64,000 nucleotides of DNA from Cephalotrichum gorgonifer (Eukaryota > Ascomycota > Sordariomycetes > Microascales > Microascaceae): the NCBI GenBank assembly GCA_900312665.1, contig ONZQ02000002.1, positions 2,040,200-2,104,199 of the forward strand, read 5' to 3'. Position numbers and translations under genes: made by a program. Under the pieces are notes generated by a model. It did no database searches and was not told the origin of the DNA. It saw nothing but the letters and a program-made list of their open reading frames with translations. Positions within the stretch are counted from its first letter, which is position 1, and each line of letters begins with the position of its first letter. Positions 46,340-59,065 of this stretch are shown piece after piece.

Positions 46340-49300
46340 ATGCCATCAGCGCGGCCGCCATTGCGCGAAAACATGGACTCTAACGCGAGCCAGTCGCCTG
46401 GCCCCGACTTGTCGCGTCGCCGATCCGGACGCGTCGTCAAGCTCCCCGAGAAGTTCGGCCCCGACGCCACCCACACCGCCGCGAAGCGCAAGAGGGGGAT
46501 TGATCCAGACGGTGATGATGTTGAGAACAACGCCCCTCCAGATTCGGATGAGGAGATGTCCGAGGGCGCGTCCGAGGAAGAAGCGGAGCCCAGCGATGAT
46601 CAAGAGAGCGACGATGACGCCGGTGCGAGACGGAGGCGGGCCGCGGCGAAGAAGAAGGCTGCAAGGCCGAGCCGACCCAGGAAGCCAGCTAATAAGAGAG
46701 TGAAGACGAATGGCGCGTCGGCTGACCCAGGTGGACACCCCTCGAGCCTCCCAAGCCGCCCAAAGAAATCCGCGAGGATCGAGCGCCTTCCCGAGGATGG
46801 GACTGGACTATTTGGTTAGTCGCTCCGTTCTTGGCCCCTCTCTCCCTTCAATGTTTGCCCATCATAGACTAATGTCCACTCCTGTAGCGGATATATTCGG
46901 CTCCGGCGACTCCTCCGATAGCGTGGCAGAGCAGTGGCTTACTAGATACCGTGCCGATGACGGAGCCGCTGTCACTGAGCTGGTGAACTGTGTCCTACAA
47001 TGCAGTGGCTGCGAACTCGAGGTGACTGAGGATGACATCCGAGATCCTGATAACTGTCAGAATCGGCTGGCCGATATCCAAGGCGTCTGGCAGGACGTAA
47101 GCATCCTACCCGTCCCTTCCCCCTCAGTTCTAGTGCGGAACTGACCTTCCCTCGCGAAGCAACAAATTACAGATTACCCCCTCATCGCGAAGACGAGGGG
47201 AGCAAAATCCTTCCGCGACCTTCTCACCGGCTTCTTCAAGTCTGTTGTTCATCTGATACACACTACCGATATCTTGTATAACGACGAGGCCCTGATGGAA
47301 AACATACACCGATGGGTTGCAACCTTGTCGTCGTCTACCCTCCGCCCCTTCAGACACACCGCTACCGCCGTCTCATTAGCTATCCAAGCCGGCTTGGTGG
47401 AGGTCGGCGCCATCCTAGACAACCGAATAACGAGTGTTGAGCAGCAGCTTCAGGCGAGTAAGCGCGCGAAGAACAAGTCCAAGACCCAGGAGATGCAGCG
47501 CGCGCTAGACGAGGCCAACAGCTACAGGGAGACCTGTGGGAACCACATCCGAGACTTCTTCGATACCGTCTTCGTTCACCGCTACCGCGATATCGACCCA
47601 AGGATCCGGACCGAGTGCGTCGAGGCGCTTGGCTACTGGATCTGGGAGCTCCCTACCGTCTTTATGGAGCCCGAATACCTACGGTACCTCGGATGGATGC
47701 TTACGGATGCCGTTCATTCCACTCGCCAGGAGGTTCTGAGGCAGCTATCGAGAATGTTCAAGCGCGACGCTTCGCAGCTTGGCCACTTCATCGACAGGTT
47801 CCGACCCCGCCTTATCGAGATTGCGACTATGGACGCCGATGTTTCGGTGCGGGTCGCTGCCATATCAGTCATCGAGACTCTAAGGGAAAACGGGATGCTA
47901 GAACCCGATGAGGTTGATGGCATAGGGCGACTCATCTTCGATAGCGACCTTCGCGTGAGGAAAGCCATTGTCAGCTTCTTCACCGCTTGCGTGCAGGATC
48001 TCATCGACGCAAAGACCGACGAGATTGGCGGTAGTGAGGCTGTGGAAGAGGTCCTAGGGTCTGTTGAGGACGACGACTACGAGACGCCTCGACAGGAGTG
48101 GATCAGCATCAAGTGTCTCGCCGAGAACCTTGCTGCGTACGATGCGCAGATCGAAGAGTCCAACCCCCAAGAGGCGCCCGCCGCTCTCGACGTTTCCGCA
48201 GGTCTCCTGCAGGGCCCGGTACCGGATACGAGAATCTCCCTCGCTGCCCAAGTCCTTTATGAGAAGATGCCCGAGGTTAAGCAGTGGGAGGCCATCGCCG
48301 GCTATCTCCTGTACGACCATACGACGAGCTCTAAGCCGAAGTCAAGTCGAGGCAAGGGAAACCCCGAGCATATCATCAAGGCTGCGCTTGCTCCTACCGA
48401 GGACGAAGAGGCTATTCTCCTCGAGGTCACAGCCGCTGCCGCCAAGCTAAATCTGAGTCCTTCGCACCCTGAACAGGGAAAGAAGAAAGGTCACCGTGGT
48501 GCCGACCTTGCCGAAGATGCGGAGGAGACCGCCGTTCAGCTCGCGTCGACGATACCACGTCTGTTGAACAAGTTCGGGGCCGATCCCGACACGGCCACAC
48601 TCGTCCTCAGGCTCGAGCATGTCCTCGACCTCGAGGCATTCCCGGTCCTGCGCCAAGACTCGAGCAAGTACGAGAAGCTCCTAGACGAGATCAGTACGCA
48701 ATTCAACCGACACGACGACAGGAGAGTCCTCTCTGAGGTGACAAAGGCGCTTCTCCACGCACGACAGTATGACGAGCTGGAGGAGCTGGCCGACGTCCGG
48801 CTGGCCGCTCTCTGGGACAACGCCGTCGAGTCTCTCCGCAACTTTGACAAGTTCTGCGAGCTCTCGAGCCGCGGCAACCTAGAGGCCGATAGATTGGCCG
48901 AGCTAGGCACCGCGCTCCTCAAGATCTCGAAGCTTGCCAGCATCTCGGACTGCATCGACGTGCTGGAGATGGACGGCCGCTCGGCAGATTCATCCGCCTC
49001 CATCATCAGCATCCTAATCGAGATCGTCCACCGCGGTAAGCTCGACCAGTCTGACCCGGAGATCGACGACGCAGAGGACCAGGTCGTGGAATACGCCGTC
49101 GAGAGCTGCCAGTTCTACTTCATGTGGAAGATCCGCTCCATCATATCCCTCATCTCCCGAGGCGCCGCGGTTCCTACCAAGGACATCGAGGGCCTGTCGT
49201 ATCTCAAGGAGAAGTACTCGCGGAACCTCATGGCGGCCTTCACCTCGCGCACGGCGGTCGACGACCTGTGCCGCAGCGCGACGGGGACCTACTGCGACTT

Positions 49301-49991
49301 CCACGTCCTCCTGGCGCAGCTCCGGCCGCACGTCGAGCGCGTGTCGACAGAGGCATGGAAGGGTCAGAACCTCGACCGGGTGGCGGGCCTCATATCAGAA
49401 ATCGGTAACGAGGCGACGCGCGAGCTGACGTCCATCTTCGAGGGCGTGGAGAAGCACTTCGCGACGAGCACGCAGCGGACGCTCAACGAGCCGGCCGAGG
49501 ACGAGGACCCGATCGACCTCGAGGACGACGACGAGGAGGACCCGAACGAGGGGCTGTCGGCCGCCGAGAAGCTCTCGGCGCAGCTCACGGCGGAGAAGCA
49601 GCTGTGCGAGCTGACGGGGAAGCTCGTGCTCGCCATCTCGTCCCGGGCGCTGGACTCGAGCGGGCGCCTGCGGCGCAGGCTGCTCCGGAACTCGACACGC
49701 CTGGGGAACAACTACAAGGAGATCGTGTCGTACCTGGACGAGAAGAAGGTGGCGCAGCTGTTGGCCGGGGGGAAGAAGGGGAAGAGGGCCGCCGCGCCGC
49801 CGCCCAAGGCGGTCTCGAGGCCGGAGCCGAAGAGCGCGGAGAGGGTGGTGGACCACGACGATGACGACGATGACGATGACGTCGTCTTGACGGATCTGGA
49901 GGATCATGGGGAACAGGAGAACGAGAGCGAGGAGGACGACGAAGAAGAAGCGCCCCCTGCGAATGATGACGATGACGTGCTGGGTGACTAG
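46340..49991 (+). CDS. SCC3: cohesin subunit SCC3/STAG (stromalin)
   Basis: Exons 46340-46814, 46888-47096 and 47160-49991 give 1171 residues. The start could instead be the Met at 46373, which would remove 11 residues. The N-terminus is basic and acidic low complexity. The STAG domain spans about 230-340 (DYPLIAKTRGAKSFRDLLTG). The stromalin conservative domain around 330-410 contains VHRYRDIDPRIRTECVEALG and YLRYLGWMLTDAVHSTRQEV. HEAT-like helices follow. The tail is strongly acidic (HDDDDDDDDVVLTDLEDHG). SCC3 binds the SCC1 kleisin and DNA within the cohesin ring. The third exon begins CAACAAATT after a CGAAG acceptor. The nearer TTACAG acceptor would break the frame. Confidence 0.93.
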
Positions 49992-50727
49992 GATTATTCT
50001 TTTTCCTTTTTTTTTTAGGGATCTAGCCCCTTTTCCTTGGTAGTTGATTTCATGGATTTTTCTTTTCCCGCTTCTGGGCAACGGTGGGGATGTTGTAGTT
50101 TTACGAGTTTCCTATTTCATGGAGCAGTTCTTGTTTTTGCGAAGCTCTGCTCTTCCTTGTCGGGTCTCGTTTTTTTTTTGCTTCTTGACTTTTTTTCCTT
50201 GTTTCGTTTCCATGCTTAGGGAAAGGGAAGGGGACAGTGAGGGAGGTGGTTCTGTATATTTCACATGTTGACGAAGGAAGCCAAAAAGGGGGAACCTGTT
50301 TTTTTTTCTTTAAAACTCGTCGTTTTATGTAACGTCCCTCAATAATTGTTCCTAATGATGTCCACCCTCTCGTTTCCTTGCTACCTTTCGATATCAAAAC
50401 TACGGTCATGCTGAGGCGAGCACGGCCTGGGACTTCATGAAGGGTCCCGTCTTGTCTACTGCCCACTCCTCGGCCATGAAATAGGGGGGGGGGTTTCAGG
50501 CGTAATATATATATCGTGTGCATTATATCGACTGTCTAATCATACGTGGACTGTAGTCCGGACTAAATCACAGACAGTGTGTTCCTTTCGCCGCCGTCAA
50601 CTCCGCCGAGTAGAAAAGAAATCAGTCACCCTCCCCCCCAATTCTATAAATGCTATTTCCACCATACGCCAAGTCCAGCAAACGCCTACCGAAAAGGATC
50701 CGGCCATGTCACCAATTATTTCACTAG
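49992..50727. other. convergent spacer between SCC3 and POT1
   Basis: This is T-rich sequence on the plus side and no gene is seen. It likely holds both 3' untranslated regions. Confidence 0.5.
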
Positions 50728-53236
50728 CTAGGGGCTCTCAGGGCTGTCAAGATACTGTATCTTCGTCCCAAACAGCCCAAACCTCCGCGCCCACCGCAAC
50801 CCCTCTCCCGCATCCGCCTTCGCCGGGTCCTGCTCGCCCACCCGAATCCCGAATTGTTTTAGACAGCAGGGGAACGCGATGTTTTTGATCTCAGGCAGCC
50901 CTGTCTGTGCCCCTTCCCCGGCCCCCCCTCGTGCCTGGGGGCGGGATGCATCATCAGAGTCGGAGTCGTCTGCCGGAGCTCTACCCTCGACCCTCGACTT
51001 CATTCTCCTGCTCTCCCTCTCCGCCGAAGCCTCGGCGAATTTCCGCTTCCGCTCCTCGAGGTTGCCCCAGAGCTTCGCCATCTGGCTCCGCAGGTTGACC
51101 AAACCTTGCGGATCGTACTTCAGACTGTAAAAGCGTCAGTGAAGGCCCCCCCCTAAGTGGCATGTATGATTGAGCTAGGGGCGGTAAGTGCTTACTTTGA
51201 TGCGTCAAGGCCTGTCAGGGCTTGAGCATCAGGGTTGTCTACGTAGGCCCAGACACGTCCCGGCTTCGGTCCCGCTTGAACGGAGGCATCCTCGAGTTGG
51301 AGCGCAAACCTCCACCTCCATGTCCTTGGGCCACTCTCCTCGTCAGCTGACGAGTCTTCTTCCTCGTCGCTCTCGTCTTCCAAAATCTGGTCGTACTCGG
51401 TTTTCCGGGAGTAAGTGAAGTGCTCCAGCTTATCGGGGGAGAAATCCACGACTCGCACGTCGGCACGGTATCTGGCGTTCGTGAAGGGCAATGCCACCCT
51501 GATAGGCCCCTTGCCGCCAGGAACGGACACGTTGAAGTACACCGGCTCAAGTATCGATGATATCGGGCTAGCAGCCAGCTCGATATTTTCGCAACACACT
51601 ACACCCTATTGATTAGCAAGGGCTCCAGTGGAAGTGGGGTGCTGCGATTTGAATAGCGCTAAAGGGAGGCATATATACCATCCGGGTTCAACCTCGTGGG
51701 CTCTTCTCCCGAGGATGGTTCTTTGCGCTGTTGTTGTGATCCCTTCTGCGTAGGGGCATCAGAAGCACCGCCGGGGTTCAAATTCGGATGCTCTTGTTGC
51801 GGAGATGGCTCTGTCCGCTGCAGGTGTGCTCGCTTCTCAAGACGTCTGGCTTTAGCCCCTTGCTTCCCATCGTTTCCAGCCTTGCGCTTCTTCATCTCTT
51901 CTTTAGAAGGAACCCCCCTTAGTTGACGCTTCCTCTCATGCTCATAGTCGCGCTTCCGACGAAGGAGATTCTTCAGCCGTATATCCACGTTCTCAGGGTC
52001 CTCCTGGGGATTCCATATCTCGACATTGATCTTATTTGGGTTCCTCTGGTCCCCCCTGAGAAAGCCTTCAAGATTCGACCCGTTTCTCCCGAATCGGACC
52101 TGTACATTCCGCAGGTAGACCGAGGTACCCACCATGGCTTTCCGCATGACACTGGCGTGGGGCTCCCAACAGGTTATCTGTAAGGCCATCTTTCCGAAGG
52201 GCCCATTCCAGCCCTGGTTCTGTGCCTGGCCGTACCCCATCGGGTCGGCATAGATCTCATCCTGGACCGCGTTTTCCGAAAACAAATAGAAGGAAGAGTT
52301 CTCCGTGTAATCAGTTACCCATATGGTGACATTGTCACCCATATCAAAAGGATCCCTGACCACCTGTCCAACGAGGTCGTAGAAGTTGCCCTCACCGATG
52401 TTCCCGAGCTCTTGAAACTTGTTCTTCACATTCTTAACAGCCTGGCTGGCCATTACCTGGAAGGACTCCAGCTCGGGAACACGGCTTTTGTCGATCGAGT
52501 GATACAGAGCAGAGACAAACTGGAGGAGCTCCTTATTTGGCAATACAGAGGCCGAGCCCAGGTGGGGGCCTTTGTTCATGGCATGACCAGCATCTCCAGG
52601 TGGTCTTGGAATCTTCGACGCAGTGAAGACGAACATGCGAGTGGATTTGTGGCTGAGCACTGAGAGCGATGACAAGCCATACTTCTGAACCTGTAACTTC
52701 GAATTAGTAAAGGCCCTCTTAATAATAACGACACGAAGGGACACGTTGTCGAGGCTCACCTTGGCCGATCGTATGTAGACGACATCGCCGGCACTGACGT
52801 TAGGGATCAGGTCTTGAGGTCGGAAGATGGAGAAATGGAATGTCTCGTCTTCGGGATTCTGAAGGGAGGCATCGTAGAGGGTAATATCAGCCTTGTAGTC
52901 TGCAAGTGGACGAGTCAGAAATTCTTTTGCTCAAGGTCTTCGGTTCAGGAAGTTGCCTAGGCTTCCTATGCCTTTGCCTTTGCCTTTGCCAACATGGCTT
53001 CATATAACGCTGAGGGTCACGAACATACCAGCTCCTCTCGTCGGGGTTGGAGGACGGAAATCCGTGACAAGACCAATGATATTGACCAGCGCTTGCGGAG
53101 AGACCTTCTCATCTAGTATATCTCTCATGGTAGTGATGGATATGGGATAAATTAGATCCGAACTAGATGACTGCGAGGGGGTTGCACCCTCGAGAACCGG
53201 TGTCATGCCAGAAGGTCCCATGTTTGCTGGCGACAT
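50728..53236 (-). CDS. POT1: telomere end-binding protein POT1
   Basis: Exons 53236-53029, 52899-52760, 52690-51679, 51598-51196 and 51124-50728 give 719 residues. The first OB fold covers about 27-170. It starts IYPISITTMRDILDEK, passes NIIGLVTDFRPPTPTRGADYKADITL, and continues to SIFRPQDLIPNVSAGDVVYI and STRMFVFTASKIP. A second OB-like domain follows (TIWVTDYTENSSFY, WGPFGKMALQITCWEPHAS-type region). The C-terminal part contains NLKYDPQGLVNLRSQMAKLWG and FPCCLKQFGIRV, as in other fungal POT1 proteins. POT1 binds single-stranded telomeric DNA and protects the 3' overhang in the shelterin-like complex. The frame is open 145 codons further upstream through a poly-G run, but family starts fit 53236. 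Confidence 0.9.
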
Positions 53237-54690
53237 GTGATGCGCGATGTTAGTGTGGCCAAGGCTAGGTTTAGACTTATACACAGGGGCGAGAAATGAG
53301 ATATCATAACTGGGAAGTGGAGTCTGTTGGGGGTAGGAAGATGGAGAGACGAAACCAAATAGGTTCCGCAATCCAGGAGTTGTTCCGAGAGGGCCAAGAA
53401 CCCAGAAGAACAAGCTCCTTTCCGTAGAGGCACAGGTGCCACACGCGCCTAGCGATTCCGGGCAGGTATGAGTAGGTGTAGTCCGGCCAGACTGATTTAA
53501 AAGAAATCGAATCGAACTTCTAACGGGGGGGGGGGGCAGAACCTGAAGAATGGGTAGAATCCTGTCCGTGTGACGCGTTGGCATGCCCAGCTTCGCGCGT
53601 CTGGGGCAAAGAGGGCCCCGCGAAAGCACGTGCTCTTTCAGCACTGCTCCTTCCAATGAACCTCGCACCAACCCTCGAGTGCTCCAGCTATTAGCTCACT
53701 ACCTATGCCAGCCATACAGGCCTGTTACAATACCCATGTTTCAGCTTGCTTGCTAATTAAATCCTCAGTATTTACCAGCTATCATGAAGCCATCATACAT
53801 GGGGGAAATAACTACAGTGCCCCCGCTCCTGTCAACCAGTGTTTTCTTTCCCCCGCCGGGTGGGACAGACTGTGCAAAGTACTTTGTGTCAGAGGCGGCC
53901 TCTCTACCTAAGGTTGGGTACCGGCGGCTATGACATAATAGCCCCTCGCTACAGAAATACGGAGGTACAACCTAGGAATACACCTTTGGGGGGAGGGGGG
54001 ATAAAGTTTGTGTAGAATCATGCTGCGTAATACAAATAAGTATACAAGTGCTCAGACTCGCACAGATTATGCGCACATATCCCCGCAGATACTTGAACGT
54101 TAGGAGAAGCAGCCCCCCGCCAACAGTGCATCTAGTATGCATAACTCTCCTCCCTTGGTCCAAAAGAAGCCATTTGGAACCTCAGTCCGCTCCCTCTGCG
54201 TCACCTGTTTCTCTACACTCATATGCTCTTATTCTTACACACATACGCGTACTAACCGGAAACTCCCTCCCGTCTGCTGAATACCGATCCGGGCTTTGCG
54301 GGTGTGATTTCGAGAGAGGCATACAAGTACTCAGTACTATTACCGTATGAAGTGGACGCTTGCTCCTGCTGAGTACCGACCGAACCTTCCCTCAGAACCA
54401 GAACCAGCACGGACTTGCCTAGCGCCAGCCAGACCCACCCGAACCCAAACTTGACCTGTGAGGGACCCAACAACAGAGTATTAAGGCAGAACCTCGCACA
54501 ACTCCTCCACCTCGCCACCGCCCAATCAACCCGCACCTCGCCCTCCTCCTCCCACTATCCCACTAAAAATACGGAGAATCTCTCTCGGCGATTCCTGCGA
54601 CGCAACTTTGATCTCGACCATCCCACTCCCTCCCCCCTCCTCATCGACACTCTACTCCTCGGTATCCAATACACATATTCAGCAGCAACC
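53237..54690. other. divergent region between POT1 and importin-alpha
   Basis: No gene is supported apart from the in-frame upstream extension of POT1 (to 53671). A run of thirteen G residues lies near 53525-53537. The rest carries the promoters of the two genes. Confidence 0.5.
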
Positions 54691-57008
54691 ATGGCTGACC
54701 GATACATTCCCGAGCACCGTCGCACCCAGTTCAAGGCGAAGAATGCCTTCAAGCCTGAGGAGCTCCGTCGCCGACGCGAGGAGCAGCAGGTTGAGATCCG
54801 CAAGACCAAGCGCGAGGAGAACCTGGCGAAGCGTCGAGGTATCGGGTCTGGCGAGCGTCTAGGAGCCTCCCTCGGTGCTGCTCCTGACAGTGACGATGAG
54901 ACGGCGCCCACGGAATCACAGGTAAGCATATCTCCATGACTCTCTCTCTCTCCCTTCCCTTATCCCCCACCGCCCCCTCAATCCATCCTCTATCAACACA
55001 CACCGGCGAAACGGAGGCTCCATTCGCTCCAAGCACCTGCCTACTACCACTCCACCACCATTCCCTCCTCTTCACGTGCACGATTTTGTCCTTTTCTTCT
55101 TGTTTTGGCTTCTGCCCGCTCCCGCCCGGCTCCTGTCCGTCTTTTTTTTCTCCTACCGAAGAGGGGAACCCTGCGGATACACTCCCCCTGTCAAAGTCCC
55201 TCACAAACAAACCCCACCACCCACATGGGTCGTCGTCGCCCTAACAACGCAATCCCTACTCGCATTTCTTTCTCTTCAACCTCCGCTTTCGCCCCACGGA
55301 TATCCACCCCCACCTCGGTGTCTAGAAACCCCTAGCCATGCTGTCAGCCCAGGAGGCCAACGTCATTAACTCCTTCCTGGATGACCCCTCTTGTTTCTTC
55401 ATCTCCACCATGGATTGCTTTTTGCGGCGCCTCCGCTCCGTCGTGCTGTTTCTCCGAAACAGGCCAGGCATGTGCGCTAACGCGAAGATTTTCTAGCTCA
55501 ACGAGGACCTCCCTCAGATGGTCGAGGGTGTCTTCTCCAACGAGGTTGATCAGCAAATCAAGGCCACGACCAAGTTCCGGAAACTCCTCTCCAAGGAGCG
55601 CAACCCTCCCATCGAGGAGGTCATCAAGACTGGTGTTGTGAGCCGCTTCGTCGAGTTCCTCCGCTCCCCCCACTCTCTCGTCCAGTTCGAGGCCGCCTGG
55701 GCCTTGACGAATATTGCTTCAGGCTCTGCCACCCAGACCCAGGTCGTGATCGAGGCCGGCGCTGTCCCGATCTTTGTCGAGCTTCTCTCGAGCCCCGAGC
55801 CCGATGTCCGCGAGCAGGCGGTCTGGGCCCTCGGCAACATTGCCGGTGATAGCCCTCACTGCCGAGACTATGTCCTCAGCTGTGGTGCCCTCAAGCCCCT
55901 GCTGGCCCTCCTCGGCGATAGCCGCAAGCTCAGCATGCTCCGAAATGCCACCTGGACGCTAAGCAACTTCTGCCGTGGCAAGTCCCCGCAGCCCGACTGG
56001 GCCACCGTATGTCAAAACATCACTCCTGGTCCTACCCTCTCAGCCTACTCTAGTCCGAAGCATCGACGTTTGTTGACTAACCTGTGTTTGTTCCAGATCG
56101 CCCCCGCCCTTCCCGTTTTGGCCAAGCTCGTTTACTCGCTTGACGATGAGGTGCTCATCGATGCTTGCTGGGCAATCAGCTACCTGTCTGACGGGTCCAA
56201 CGACAAGATCCAGGCCGTCATTGAGGCGGGTATCCCGCGCCGCCTCGTAGAGTTGCTTATGCACGCCTCTACCTCGGTCCAGACGCCCGCCCTTAGGTCC
56301 GTTGGCAACATCGTTACCGGTGACGACGTGCAGACGCAGGTCATCATCAACTGCGGTTCCCTGCCCTGCCTCCTCGCCCTCCTCAGCTCCAACAAGGACG
56401 GCATCAGGAAGGAAGCTTGCTGGACCATCTCCAACGTTACCGCCGGTAACTCGGTCCAGATCCAGGCTGTCATCGACGCCAACATCATCCCGCCTCTTAT
56501 CCACCTCCTCCAGAACGGCGATCTCAAGACGCGCAAGGAGGCGTGCTGGGCCATCAGCAACGCGACGTCGGGCGGCCTCCAGAAGCCGGAGCAGATCCGC
56601 TACCTCGTGTCCCAGGGCTGCATTAAGCCTCTCTGCGACCTCCTCGCCTGCCCGGACAACAAGATCATCCAAGTGGCGCTCGATGGCCTCGAGAACATCC
56701 TGAAGGTCGGCGATCTCGACAAGCAGGCCGCCGGTGGCCCCGAGGCGATCAACCGGTTTGCCCTCTTCATCGAGGAGTGCGGCGGCATGGAGAAGATTCA
56801 CGATTGCCAGAACAACGCCAACGAGGAGATCTACATGAAGGCCTACAACATCATCGAGAAGTACTTCTCGGATGACGAGGAGGGTGCGGATGAGGCGGGC
56901 CCGGCCGGCCAGAACGGCGAGACCTTCGGCTTCGGCACCAACAGCGGTGGTGCTGCCCAGTCGGGCGGCTTCAACTTTGCCAACGGCGGTGACTCGATGG
57001 ATATGTGA
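54691..57008 (+). CDS. SRP1: importin subunit alpha (karyopherin alpha)
   Basis: Exons 54691-54921, 55497-56006 and 56097-57008 give 550 residues. The importin-beta-binding domain (about 1-60) is basic: RRTQFKAKNAFKPEELRRRR. Armadillo repeats follow, with the cargo-binding W-x3-N pattern in AAWALTNIASG, AVWALGNIAGD, ATWTLSNFCRG, ACWTISNVTAG and ACWAISNATSG. The C-terminus is Gly/Asn-rich. The protein recognises classical nuclear localisation signals and hands cargo to importin-beta. The first intron is long (575 bp). The second (56007-56096) is exactly 90 bp and free of stops, so an unspliced reading adds 30 foreign residues between the repeats. Family continuity (PDWATIAPALPVL) shows it is removed. 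Confidence 0.96.
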
Positions 57009-58305
57009 GCAGGTTGAGACTCGTGTATCAAATGCTCGCGGAGCCCTCCTCTCCACGCCATTGCCTTCTGTTGTCGGTGTCGATACACCCCTTACACTTG
57101 CGGCCAGTCGACTACGGAACGAAAAGTCATCAGCGATAGGACGCGTTACACTGTTTTAATATCATTTTTGAAAGTTGGCCACGTTTGCCTTGCCTCCCTC
57201 CTCCCCCCCCCCCCTTTCACTTTTCGTCTCCCTTCACGCATATACACCGGTTCTTTTTTATTCCCCTGTTTACACTTCACAGCATACCCGCGCAACCCAG
57301 ATCCCGATCTTTTAGTTCTTTTTTTGTCTACACCCCCTGCTCTTCGACGTCTGGCGGAGATCAACTACGAGGGACGTGGTCGCCTCTGTTCCTCCCCTCC
57401 TCCCCTTTTGATTTGTTAATGGCGATAGAATGGGCCCGATGGTAGCTTGAAAGCTCCAGCCTGATTATGAATGGATGACGAAGGAACGCGTCGCGGAATT
57501 ACGAAGACCGTCGGAGACGGATAGGAATAACCGCACGGTTCGAGGACACTGCTAGACGAGAGCTTGAAAGCTCCTAGCACTGGGTGTTTACCGGAGGTGT
57601 CGTATCTTCTGAGCCGGGGATGGTGGATTCCCGGAACGAAGCTTCACGTGGGAATAGGTGATTCCCTTCACGCGGGCTCACGGAATAGGAGGACACTGCG
57701 GATGGGGCCGAATCACCTCGTAGCGATTTAGGGTTGAATATCGTTATCCCATGGTTGAGGCTTATGGCCAGGGGCCGCGCCAGTGCGCGACCCTTGTCCT
57801 CGGAAGGACGAGGGGACGGGCTGGGGAGATTTGGGGGCTATGACGGCCAAGTGGTCTGTCGGTGCATCTCCAGTCCTATTTAGCCCAGCCAATATGGTAG
57901 CCGAACGAATGGAAAAAAGGGCAATGAACTTGGTCGGCTTTCGTTTGAGTGCGTAGTGTGTGACATGGTAAAGTGCTGTAATATCTATTAGCCTGGGTAA
58001 TGACTTATCGACTACTTCGTAGGCTGGCTGCAAGGGGTTGCCACTCTAGAAACCGGAAGTAGATGTCGACGTGGAAGCCAGGCCGTATCGGAATCGCCTT
58101 GGGAAATACCTATACACCACACACACATAGACGCCCAAAGGGAAATAAAGATGTAGTAAAGGAACGTAGTCCGGGTATTCATCATGTCGTCGTTATAGAT
58201 ATGTTTGCTGCACATGCGCCTCCCATGCCCCCTCCCCGACCAAAAACCTAACCCCCCCCCCCCTTTCCCTTCTCCCTTTTCTTATCCTACCTTACCTCCT
58301 ACCTC
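57009..58305. other. spacer between importin-alpha and the EF-hand gene
   Basis: No gene is supported. The element AGCTTGAAAGCTCC occurs twice (57447-57460 and 57562-57575) and GAGGACACTGC twice (57542 and 57690), so 57440-57720 has weak internal repetition of unknown meaning. Confidence 0.5.
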
Positions 58306-59065
58306 CTACCTCCAAACGCCCGCCCGCCTCATAACATCATCAAACTCCTCCTTCCCGACCCCCTTCTCGACGCCGACGCCGCCGTTCGCCTCCAGTATCA
58401 TGTCCCTGAGCAGGTCCTCGCCGACCTCCTCCCTCAGCAGGGCGGCCACGCGCCTCAGGTGAGCGACGGTGATGGGCCCGCCTCCGGATCCGTGCGTGAA
58501 GAGGTCGTAGGCCTCCTGGAGCTCCGAGGCGTGGGAGGCCGAGGTGTGGTCCCTCGCGTGGAACTTTAGGGCGCAGATGGCGAAGAAGGGCTCGTACTGG
58601 GCGTGGCCCTCGGAGTCCGGGTCGAGGATGGAGGTGAATTCGGCTAGCTCGCCCTTTTTTGGGGGTATGCCTAGGGCTCTAAGAAGGAGGTATATTATTA
58701 GTTCTCTAGCCTGGCGAAAAAGAGTCTTCTTTTGCTTCCGCTGAGGAGAGGAGGGTTAGGTGTGGGCGGTGGGCGTACATCATTGCCGAGCGCACATCGC
58801 CGGTGGGTATGACGCCGTACTTCTCCCCATCCATCGGCTCCGCGAACAGGCTGAAGGCCTCCCTTATCTCGCTCTCCTCCTGGGCCGTCACGTTGTTCTC
58901 CCTCGCGAGCTTCGAGAGCCTTGGCTTTGGCGCCTCTTGGGCGGGGGGTGCCTTGCGCTTCGGTGGCTAGGGGCAGGAGAGAGAGACGGATGGGGTTAGT
59001 TTCTTAGGCTCCGCGTGGGTGGTTTCCGGCTTGGACGTGCAAGGAGGGGGGGGCCTGCTCACCAT
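58306..59065 (-). CDS. degenerate EF-hand (calmodulin-fold) protein
   Basis: Exons 59065-59063, 58966-58779 and 58678-58306 give 187 residues. The first coding exon is just the ATG, cut by a GTGAGC donor. A CCCTAG acceptor then gives PPKRKAPPAQEAPK, a basic leader. The fold is the calmodulin/centrin type: EESEIREAFSLFAEPMDGE, IPTGDVRSAMIALGIPPKKG, ELAEFTSILDPDSEGHAQY, then ELQEAYDLFTHGSGGGPITV and FDDVMRRAG. None of the four loops keeps the canonical Asp-x-Asp-x-Asp/Asn-Gly pattern, so calcium binding is doubtful. It may act as a structural light-chain-like or centrin-like partner. The exact orthologue is not recognised. Confidence 0.8.
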
